This document shows positions 55,560 through 64,000 of a DNA stretch of 64,000 nt, one piece after another. How positions within the stretch are numbered: position 1 is the stretch's first letter; each line of letters begins with the position of its first letter. The position numbers were made by a program, and so were the translations under genes. The notes under the pieces were generated by a model, which worked only from the letters and a program-made list of their open reading frames with translations, did not search any database and was not told the DNA's origin. The DNA comes from Melitaea cinxia (taxonomy: Eukaryota; Arthropoda; Insecta; Lepidoptera; Nymphalidae), in the NCBI RefSeq assembly GCF_905220565.1, contig NC_059398.1, forward strand, positions 4,983,177 through 5,047,176. Direction: 5' to 3'.

Positions 55560-55797
55560 ACATTTTTATAATTTTTGTCCGTTTGTCTGTTTGTTCCGCG
55601 TAATCTCTTAAACGGCTGGACCGATTTTGACGCGACTTTCATTGGCATATAGCTGATGTAATAAGGAGAAACTTAGGCTACTTTTATTTGAGATTTTTTT
55701 TATAGCTCTGCCAGTTGAACAATATAGTCGCGAGCACAGTTTCTATGAATGGCTCTACTAATCTATGGGTACGGAACTTTACAAATTAAAAAATTTA

Positions 55798-55825
<28 letters not shown>
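55560..55825. repeat. Dispersed repeat fragment with (TA)n
   Basis: The blocks GTTTGTTCCGCGTAATCTCT, AAACGGCTGGACCGATTTTG and GGAGAAACTTAGGCTACTTT are typical of lepidopteran dispersed repeats. A (TA)n lies at 55798-55824. Confidence 0.55.
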
Positions 55826-55828
<3 letters not shown>

Positions 55829-55829
55829 T

Positions 55830-56975
55830 AATGTTTGTCTGTATGTCCTTTAAAGAATCGACAACTATGCATTTGATCATGTCGCGATCTTCAGCAAAAC
55901 GTTGTGCATGACCCCACAAAGGTTTCTGAGTTGGTACGACAACAAAAACAGCGTAGCGTAATAGTTAAGAGTTTATACTGGATAATATGGAGTAGCGGTA
56001 AATATACAAGATAAGTAAAATTCCACTTAGGGATTGCGAGACCATTGGGAATATAAGAAAATTTTATGGGCCTTTAGCGTTTGATACTTTACCTAGGATG
56101 CAGACCATGATAAAACAAGTTTGTGTGTCAACTTATATTCTACGGAATACAAGATTGACAAGAACGTTCAAAGAATTTATTACTGTCGTTTCCGCGGTGA
56201 AAAGTTCTTTCTTATGTCTTACAAGTGAGAAATCTTTATCAGAGTAAAAAAATCTTACCTTCAATTTCTCTGTGATATTATATTTTTTTGTGAAAACTTT
56301 AACAAATATTTGATTGAAAAGATTTGGAAATATTAATGTAATTAACAATATCGTCATTGGTACTCGTGATTTTATTTTATAAAATCATAATTTAAAAAAT
56401 AAATTAATAATATTGTTGAATTTTTTGAAATAACGTTAGTCTTGTAAGAATTATGAACCTCCCTAAGGCAGTGCTTTTTAAAATTACGCTTTCCCGCTCT
56501 TAATGTCTTTGTACATTAATTCAGCTAATTCAAGGTAGAGTCGTAATAAAGGTTGAGATATTTCGTCCCTTAGTATAATATTGTAACTACATTTGGCTGT
56601 ACTAAGACCGATGAGAAATAACCTTAATGGCACAAGAAATAAGAGTTAAAATAAGTTTCGCTTTCAATATTTCTAAACCTGTGAGCTTCTAGCGTTTCTA
56701 ATCTTGTTTGTTCACATAAAACCCCGAAATATTCCCGAGGGAGGCATGTTTTACGGGAACTTGTGAAATTATTTAAGTTCCGTATTTCCTCTGTCATTAT
56801 ATACAAATATTATACAAAAATCATTATTTAATTTAATTTTAGTCGTTATTGTTTGGGCCTCATTTTGAAAGTTTCTTTTTAAGGCGAAGAATTTGTTCGT
56901 TTAAATAACAGAATATTAAAATAATATTATTTTAATATTAAGAAAAATAGAAATGGCACAACCACTAGTGGCTTT
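55830..56975. other. AT-rich non-coding stretch
   Basis: No supported feature. Confidence 0.5.
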
Positions 56976-56979
56976 TTTT

Positions 56980-57240
56980 ATACAACTAGGACGGCAAACA
57001 AGCGTACGCCTCTCACCTGATGGTAAGCGATTACCGTAGCTTATAGACGCCACCAGATGCACCGTAAGTGCATTGCCGACCCTACACCAAATATATCCAG
57101 GAGCTCTGGTCACCTTACTACAGGAACACAACACTGCTTGAAAGCAGTATTATTTAGCTGTGTGTGTATTATTTGCCTAGTAAGATTGCTCTAAATTTTG
57201 AGCAAGATATTTTTTGCTATGCCTTACCTCAGTTAAAAAA
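56980..57240 (-). repeat. Dispersed repeat family D, best-preserved copy
   Basis: It contains GACGGCAAACAAGCGTACGC, CTCACCTGATGGTAAGCGAT, TACCGTAGCTTATAGACGCC, CCAGGAGCTCTGGTCACCTT, CAGGAACACAACACTGCTTG and GCTATGCCTTACCTCAGTT. It serves as the reference for the other copies. Confidence 0.75.
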
Positions 57241-57244
57241 AAGT

Positions 57245-57950
57245 TAACTTAAAGTTAAAAAAAAAAGTTAACCACAGCGATAAAAGAAAATATGAAATAT
57301 GACAAAATTCATTACAAGAAATATAATACGGTGCATTTCGTATGTATATAATTGCAAAATATGAATTAAACTAAGAGTTAGTAGGATTTATTACTATTCA
57401 TTTACTTATAAACTTTCTTACCTTAAAAGAAACAAAAAACTTATTTATTTATAAAATAAAAGTATCCCTAGCTCGACCAGCAAATCGTAAAGTACCTACA
57501 ATGTTTTTTCTCACGGTGCGGTGTTGGAAACTTTATTTTTATCTTTTATCACATCGTGGAGTTTTCCGATGAACATAGTTTTCTCTCTATGCCTTCGAAT
57601 CCTGTTCTTATCTTTAAACTTTGTGGATGATGTAGGTCTCTAAGCCTTAGTGATTACTTTGAACATTAATCTCCGTACCAGAAACTGTATTTTTAACTCC
57701 GCAAATATACGTAAAATACTTACTGTTACGTGAACTTTGTTAATTGTTAGTTTATCGTATCATGATTTCTAAATACTCTTATGCCTTTTTGATTTATAAA
57801 TATTATGCGATTAATTGATATATTTATTGTAAAAAGGTAAAATACTAACTATATGTTAATAGTAACTAAAATACCAAATATAATTTTTTCATTACATGAA
57901 CTGTAAATTCATTTAAAAGTATCTAACAAGGACTTATGTATTTGTAGGTT
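57245..57950. other. AT-rich non-coding stretch
   Basis: No supported feature. Confidence 0.5.
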
Positions 57951-57954
57951 ACTC

Positions 57955-57985
57955 CATCGTATCTCGTAAAGCACGAGATACGATG
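57955..57985. other. Perfect 13-bp hairpin
   Basis: CATCGTATCTCGT, loop AAAGC, ACGAGATACGATG. A second small hairpin (TTTACG-GAG-CGTAAA, about 58012-58026) follows 26 bp later. No adjoining ORF or known element. Function unknown. Confidence 0.8.
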
Positions 57986-58339
57986 CTGAGCTGACTGGCA
58001 ATACACTTTACGGAGCGTAAAATAAAAAGCACGTTACATAGAAATATTATGGACGAATAACGATCGACACTTACAAAAGGTGGTGTTATCGTTAAAAGAG
58101 CGATGTCTCAGAGACAACCGTTGGTAAAAACATAAAAAAATTAAGTGGCATAGAGTTGTTTGTTGTTGTTTTCATAAGTACCTGATAATCTCTTTATAGG
58201 TAAATTATCGACCACTTCGAGTCTATCAGTGTGGTTTATTTACATACATTATATTAGATTTAAAGGTTACTAGAATAAATATTTAACACCCATTTTTAAT
58301 CCCACGAATTGTTCTTTGCATTGGTTTCAGTAGGAAATA

Positions 58340-58395
58340 TCATGTTCAAAATCTGTAGCAGTCCGGCTGGGTGTGTACCTCAACCTTAAAAAGAA
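58340..58395 (+). repeat. Dispersed repeat family D, short fragment
   Basis: AAAATCTGTAGCAGTCCGGC and TGTACCTCAACCTTAAAAAG correspond to one end of the family. Confidence 0.4.
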
Positions 58396-58399
58396 ACAA

Positions 58400-59290
58400 T
58401 ATTAAAAAAAAATATTAATTTAAAGTAGTGTTAAGGCGACGAATAAGGAAGAGATAGTATATAATATAATAATAATAGAAATGAGCGAAATAACTATTGC
58501 TGGCAAAAGTATTTATTTTCGTTACATTGATTATTAAATACAAACTAATTACAAGTATTTTCGTACAACCCTAAATTGTAGCATACTCTTTTTGGTTCAT
58601 ATAAATTTTAAAAGAGACGTTATGAATTTAGAGTTTGCCCTACGAAATTTACTAGGGTAGATAAGTTTTACTAGACCGCTAAGCATATATTCAAGCGCTA
58701 AGCATCCTAAGTAGTCGAACTTCATTAAATTGGGGTTATTAAAAATTTCGCATGAGATAATAATTTTTAATTTCATCAAAAGTGTATTGATTACCATCTA
58801 CCTAGGTAGTATTATATATATACATTTACATTTACATTATACATATGTATGTTACGTAATTAATCTTAATATATATCTTAATATATGATGGTTTAACAAA
58901 TCAATAATTATTTGATTGACGTTGATAATGAAATATATAAATGAAACTCACGGCGAAAACTAGGCCTCAAATGTTAATTAATAAACAGCCAAATACAAAT
59001 AGTAATACTACTTATAATATTACAAAAAATATAAATTTATGCATCTATGATAAAAAAGTATTTCCATTTACCCTTTTGTTAATGTCGGATTTTATTGAAG
59101 GATTAATTCGTTTAATGTCTGTACCGTGCAAAAAATGTTTTCATATTCTATAGGACTTGGAACGAACTGATTTATTAACAGATAAAACTAACTACTGCAT
59201 GTGATTATACTAAACATTAGGTGGCGCTAGGCGTACTCCTCAATTTTTTTTATAAAAACTAACACCCCCCACTTTATAAAAATAATATTA
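58400..59290. other. AT-rich non-coding stretch
   Basis: The 70-codon ORF at 58941-59153 has no motif. Nothing else was seen. Confidence 0.45.
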
Positions 59291-59304
59291 GTAACTTATC
59301 TTTC

Positions 59305-60060
59305 AACTAGGCCAACAGCGTTCACAAAAGCTTTATGCTTAATTGAACTTAAACTTTTTGTGAGCAAATCAGCTGGTATATCAGCTGTACACATGTACTG
59401 AACATTTATTTATTATTTATTTTATTTTATACTTTATTGTACACCACAAATATATTACAAACAAAGCATAAAGATAGTTACAGACAGTGAAGTACAATGG
59501 GCGGACTTATGGCTAATTAGCCATTTCTTCCAGACAACCCATACATAGAAAGGAAAGTTATTATCTAAATTGGGTAGGTGGTGTAGATGTATAATAAACT
59601 TACAAACAAATGTCTACAATCAAATACTTATAATAAAATAAAGAATTTATTATTATCATTAGCACTATCATAAAAAATACATAAATAAATAAAAAGAAGA
59701 ATAAAAATATAATATAATATATATATTCTATTTATTCTACCTATTCTACCTATTCTATTCATTTACCAACTTTTCAGCAATAATCTCTTTACAAAAATGA
59801 AATCTTATATCTATATGCTTAGATTTGTTATGAAAAACAGGATATTTGTGCAATTTTTGTGCACTTTGGTAGAAATAAATCACTCCCAATCATTTTGAAT
59901 CAGATTGCATGCGAGTTTTATGAAGAAATTTTTACTGTTATGGATGCAAGAGATCATTAAGGCTACAATAGAACAAAGGAACAGCACACATTTGTAATAA
60001 CAATCAGACTTCAACATATCTATCCAAGAATAAGCTTTAGATAATGACACTCATACAATC
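59305..60060 (-). pseudogene. Ty1/copia pol relic (RNase H), split by an insertion
   Basis: The minus strand reads QSAQKLHKYPVFHNKSKHID, IRFHFCKEIIAEKLVNE (about 59880-59760). After an interruption it reads VQYMCTADIPADLLTKSLSS and IKHKAFVNAVGLVE (about 59403-59310). This is the end of a copia-type integrase-RT-RNase H polyprotein: the SKHIDIRxHF block and the (A)DxLTK block are conserved in RNase H of Ty1/copia elements and normally lie about 20-30 residues apart. Here they are separated by about 350 bp of LINE 3' end. Only the pol C-terminus is present, no LTR was recognised, and upstream parts are frameshifted. Confidence 0.75.
59404..59755 (-). repeat. LINE 3' end inserted in the copia relic
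   Basis: It begins with a TTATTTATTTTATTTTAT tail, followed by TACTTTATTGTACACCACAA and GGGCGGACTTATGGCTAATT, then ATTTCTTCCAGACAACCC. It continues into AT-rich sequence with simple repeats to about 59755. It is the same family as the relic at 3.48 kb. Confidence 0.6.
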
Positions 60061-60064
60061 CCAG

Positions 60065-61240
60065 TTTCTATTTTAAGTTTCAGTTTATAATTCAATAATA
60101 GTAGTAGTATTGTTATTTGCATTTACCTTCAGGTCCTCGAGTAATGCTTAACAACACCTGTCTCGGTTGCAACCCACAGATTATCAACAATCAGACAAAT
60201 CAGAATCAATCAGAACAAACAAAGACAATCAGAATCAGACAAATCAGAATCACTGATTTGTTTTATGTCCACTTACTTATGGCAGCTGACTCGACTTTAA
60301 ACCTTAAAAGAGTTTTGAAAAGGCGTTAATAGTTATTGAGATATGTGTGTAAAAAAAAGCAAATTCTGTAACTTCTTAATTTTACTATTATATATTTAAT
60401 TATTTAACAAAGATAAAAATTGAAAGTGCGGACGATATATCATCGGAATCATATATTCACGAGATCATAGATATTGTGATATTCATAACGTATGTAAGGT
60501 TATTTATGAACTTACACATATACATTCAAGCACATACAGAGATATTCCGAAGAATTTGACGTCCACTTCCGCCAACACCTTAGGGAGGAGGATGTGTCTG
60601 AAAAACAGCTCTGCATGGATCACATGTCAGATTATGCTGAGACACCTACTTTTGTCACAAATTATATCCACAACCATTTTGTTATTTTCTGTCAGTTAAT
60701 AATTTCTGTTTTTCTTTTTTTTTTTTTTTTTTTTTAATAAATTTTATTTAAAGTGAAACTTTTATTCTATCGCACAAAAAGTTTTCGTTAATCTATCGCA
60801 TGTCGCAAGTGTTCCGCGGTATTTGTGGGTTTTGATCTTTCACTTGCATCGTGGTTTCATAAAACCACAATATTATTTATTTGACTATAAAAAAAAAAAT
60901 CATTTCATTTTCATATTCTTGATGCAAATATTAAGTTTTTGTTTGTTACTAACCAAGCAAATGGAAATGTAAATAAAGCAGAATAAATTTTAATAAAATT
61001 CATATATAATTTTCATTGTAGGTAATTATCTTTGGCAAATTAATTATGCATTCTCAATTATTCATATTAATTTTATACGTAACATTTATGTCTGGAAATG
61101 ATACATATATATACACATCCAAAAGGCCTGGATTAACAACGTGATGTTATGGAGGTTATAATTTACGAGTCAAATACTGATAGGATTTGAGAGAGCGATA
61201 GCATATTTTGATAGCATTAAAATGGATTTAATAGTCGAAT
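60065..61240. other. Non-coding stretch with CAGAATCA-type simple repeat and poly-T
   Basis: Imperfect (AATCAGA)n occurs at 60188-60255. A poly-T run of about 23 lies at 60713-60735. No gene seen. Confidence 0.5.
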
Positions 61241-61257
61241 TTGTTATAGGTAAACCT

Positions 61258-61382
61258 TTTTTTTACGTGGGGAAATCATGGATACCCTCTAGCGCGGGGA
61301 CACCAGAGGGTTATGTCACACTCCAACTGACTAAAAAACCACCACATGTGAGCAGTCGTCTGCCTGGGCATTCGCCACCTAA
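61258..61382 (-). mobile_element. Minimal R1-clade insertion (125 bp)
   Basis: A perfect 16-bp target duplication, TGTTATAGGTAAACCT, lies at 61242-61257 and 61383-61398. Between them are a short poly-T and the R1 3' UTR (ACGTGGGGAAATCATGGATA, CACCAGAGGGTTATGTCACA, GCAGTCGTCTGCCTGGGCAT). It matches the start of the element at 51.97 kb. The rest of the element was never copied, which is an extreme 5' truncation. Confidence 0.85.
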
Positions 61383-61549
61383 TGTTATAGGTAAACCTAG
61401 TTTAGCCTATAAAAATAATAGTAAAATTTTTATTACGATAATTTTCGTTGCTTTATTTTGTTATTGTAATTTGAACAATGTCTTTCGACATTTGAACAAA
61501 GTCGAAAAGCACGTTAAACTATCGGTTTCGGTTGTTGTCAAAGTCACCT

Positions 61550-61640
61550 AATAGTGAATGTGGTGGAATAAGGTCCGATCCTTTTCCCACATGGAGTAAG
61601 ATGCCTATGCCCAGAAGTGTGAAGTTACAGGCTGGATCAT
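61550..61640 (+). repeat. SINE family 2, 3' end relic
   Basis: GTGGTGGAATAAGGTCCGAT, then AGTAAGATGCCTATGCCCAG and GTTACAGGCTGGATCATCAT, match the family-2 3' body. Confidence 0.5.
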
Positions 61641-61782
61641 CATTAATCAGAATAATGTATATATGGGAAACGCCCCATGAGGAACTTCGTTCCAAAACGC
61701 GATTTTATTTGGCTACTACTTGTAAATATTATAACATTAAATTTTAAAGCATGACTTAATATTAAATAAAATTAATAATTGT

Positions 61783-62155
61783 TTTTGCTGGCAAACGAAA
61801 AAAATAACCGACTTCAATTACATTGACAAATAATACAACGTAGGTAGACGAAAAAATAGTCAAGTAAATACGCATTATCAAAGATTACTCCAAAAGTTGT
61901 AATCAGATTTCGATGAAATTTAAATGTGACCACATGATAAACACCGGCATTCGATTAAATTAAAAATCATCAAAATCGGTACACCCACTAAGAAGTTATG
62001 TGGATTTTCGAGGGTTTCCCTCGATTTCTCTGGAATTTCATCATCAAATCCTAGTTTTCTTAACATGGCACCACACTTAGAATATCTCTTTTCCAATAAA
62101 AAAAGCATTATCAAAATCGGTTCATAAACGATGAAGTTATCCCCGAACATACATT

Positions 62156-62194
<39 letters not shown>

Positions 62195-62237
62195 TCGAAT
62201 TGAGTAACCTCCTCCTTTTTTGAAGTCGGTTAAAAAG
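61783..62237. repeat. TIR repeat family T, full-length copy
   Basis: It runs from TTGCTGGCAAACGAAAAAAA and ACCGACTTCAATTACATTGA through ACAACGTAGGTAGACGAAAA, CACCCACTAAGAAGTTATGT and a (TA)n (62161-62192) to CCTCCTTTTTTGAAGTCGGT and TAAAAA. Confidence 0.8.
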
Positions 62238-62239
62238 GT

Positions 62240-63640
62240 GGACGCGATCTTAGCAATCGATTTTAACAAATATCTCTTAACCAACACTTTATACAAGTTT
62301 AATTATTTTTTTCAAATGTCACCTATCTTAGAATACTTGGGCTGATAAGACAAATCTTACGATACCTTAATTAATATATATATCCGTACGGCGGTTCTGG
62401 AAATATGAGGTAAGAAAGAATGTTACATACATACAAAATAAGCGCGAAAAACAGAACCTTTCCTTGGGAGTCGGGTAAAAAAGTCAGTTTTCACAACTTA
62501 TTCAATAAAACAAGGTCGTGTAATCACTGCCCTCAAGGATAGAACTGTCCACTCACTGGTTATTAAACGATGACTACTTTCCTTTATTAAATGCATGTTA
62601 GTATATTATAGAACCGACTGTAGTCAAACAAAGTTTGTGTCCAGCGAACAATTAAAGCGCCAGGAATTGTTCCAGTAGCGTGGTTCTGGAAACTCAAACA
62701 TTTTACGGTCTGCTACCGATACCCTGACCTGCCACCGATGCCACTGATATTTATTAACATCGCTGTACTTTTAAATATAAATATTGCACCTTTTTGTGTT
62801 TGTGCGTAACTCATAACTATGGCATATATTATTATATTTAGTTTTCTGCTAAAATGAGAAGAAAAACTAATATTTATTTGTATGAAAAGTGGCAGGAACC
62901 TTTATTGGTTTTATCAATAAATCACTATTTAAGCTACATTCTTTTCACTAGTCCTGCGATATATGTATGTTTATATACAATACAAATATATAGAATTAAA
63001 TTATGAATTTTTATAAATTTTCCAGCTGGTGTTTTTTTACTTTTATTTATTTATTTAATAATTTATCGCATATTTGAAATTACATAAGGAAAATAACAAC
63101 ATATTCTAACTAAAAAGGTACAAAGGCGTTCTTAATAATAGTGATATAATGTAACAAATAATGTTTTACTAACACTGTTTTCATTTTTTTTTTACACAAA
63201 ATTAATTATTTTTTTATTTTTTTGTAACAGCTATCAATTATATCTAATAACTTAACAATATCGAAAGGATTCAGATAAATCGTGACAAAATGATTGAAAA
63301 TAAAATTCAAAACCAAGTACCAACATAAAAGGCACAAATGTTTAATTTAATACGTAGCTCGTTTGAATTTATATCTTTTCTTGGAAGACATCGGAATTGG
63401 CAAAGGTTTATGTTGGCACTATTACTCTCTTTTATGTTAATGTAGAATGAACGTAAAAGGTACAACGTAATAAATCAATAAGCTAACGTCAGCTCCTTAA
63501 CATGCTTAAGAAACACTATTAAAATTCAATCCTATGTTTATCTACGAACTTAGGTTTTTAGCTAGTTCGAATAAATAATCTCTGCACAATAAAGGTTGAA
63601 TAAAAATGTTTCACAAACATGTATTTGATAAGAACGCCTT
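62240..63640. other. AT-rich non-coding stretch
   Basis: A short family-T-like end (GGGAGTCGGGTAAAAAAG) lies at about 62465-62482. Otherwise nothing recognised. Confidence 0.5.
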
Positions 63641-63644
63641 TGTA

Positions 63645-63957
63645 CTTTTTTAACTGACTTCAAAAAAGGAGGAGGTTACTCAATTCGATTATATATTTTT
63701 TTATGTATGTTCGGGGGTAACTTCGTCGTTCATGAACCGATTTTGATAAAAAAAAATTTGTTGGAAAGGAGATCCCAAATGTGGTACCAAGATAAGAAAA
63801 CCAGGATCTTATGATGGAATCCCAGAGAAATTGAGGGAAACTCTCGAAAATCGTAGTGACGATTAGTGCGTTTTGTTAATTTGTTTCGTCTACTTACGTT
63901 GTATTACTTGTCGATGTAATTGGAGTCGGTTTTTTTTCATTTGCGAGCAAACATAAT
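63645..63957. repeat. TIR repeat family T, internally deleted copy
   Basis: It has TAACTGACTTCAAAAAAGGA, TGTTCGGGGGTAACTTCGTC, then a jump from CGAAAATCGTAGTGACG to TCGTCTACTTACGTTGTATT and GTAATTGGAGTCGGTTTTTT with TTTGCGAGCAAACATAATTA. About 140 bp of the usual middle is missing. Confidence 0.75.
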
Positions 63958-64000
63958 TATTTTACAATATTGATTTTGATGTTATGTTAATAGGGATTGA

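Noticed and set aside
60188..60255. Possible CRISPR-like array (AATCAGA repeats)
   Set aside because: The repeats are short, imperfect and without regular spacers in a eukaryotic context. This is simple sequence.

Overview
The window looks like about 64 kb of a lepidopteran (butterfly or moth) nuclear genome. The evidence is the AT-rich background and a typical lepidopteran set of mobile elements: a CR1-clade LINE with a (TTTGAA)n tail, RTE- and R1-clade LINEs, tRNA-derived SINEs with A and B boxes, a mariner with TA target duplications, a piggyBac-type MITE with TTAA, a pogo-type MITE, and Helitron-like repeats starting A|TC. No host protein-coding exon could be recognised. The stretch is therefore intergenic or a very long intron. 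The one place that looks like a host gene start is a small CpG-rich patch with a TATA-like motif and a consensus splice donor at 36.89-37.19 kb on the plus strand.

Layout. 0-7.5 kb: AT-rich DNA with scattered SINE and other repeat relics. 7.5-11.1 kb: a SINE relic, a 282-bp tandem repeat interrupted by an RTE relic, then an internally deleted RTE element. 11-22.9 kb: AT-rich DNA with a piggyBac-type MITE (12.3 kb), a decayed mobile-element ORF with a zinc motif and a PDG...WDxT...DTLAPSH core (15.5-16.1 kb), a short RTE-ends element (19.5 kb) and TA microsatellites. 22.9-27.8 kb: the centrepiece, a CR1-clade element with both ORFs open, on the minus strand. 29.9-31.1 kb: a decayed LINE 3' end with an RNase H domain. 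31.1-33.8 kb: two Helitron-like copies flanking SINEs. 34-40 kb: copies of a 450-bp terminal-inverted-repeat family and the putative host promoter. 40.1-41.3 kb: a dead mariner with TA on both sides. 44.3-44.8 kb: a fold-back repeat holding a tRNA-like cloverleaf. 45.7-49.4 kb: another RTE-ends element, another TIR repeat and a pogo-type MITE. 51.6-54.4 kb: a 5'-truncated R1 insertion rearranged by a near-identical duplication. 57-64 kb: a perfect 13-bp hairpin, a copia pol relic split by a LINE tail, a 125-bp R1 insertion with a 16-bp target duplication, and two more TIR repeats.

Within the CR1 element, ORF1 (coiled coils plus an SGNH-like fold) and ORF2 (endonuclease plus reverse transcriptase) would form the retrotransposition machinery. 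ORF2 has no AUG ahead of its conserved start. Its frame is instead open back to a canonical -1 slippery heptamer (TTTAAAT) that directly precedes the ORF1 stop codon. ORF1 also carries a textbook SUMO-interacting motif (VIDLTSDDS), and its SGNH fold lacks the catalytic serine. Three short RTE derivatives share one deletion junction, so they appear to have spread as a defined family made only of the two LINE ends.
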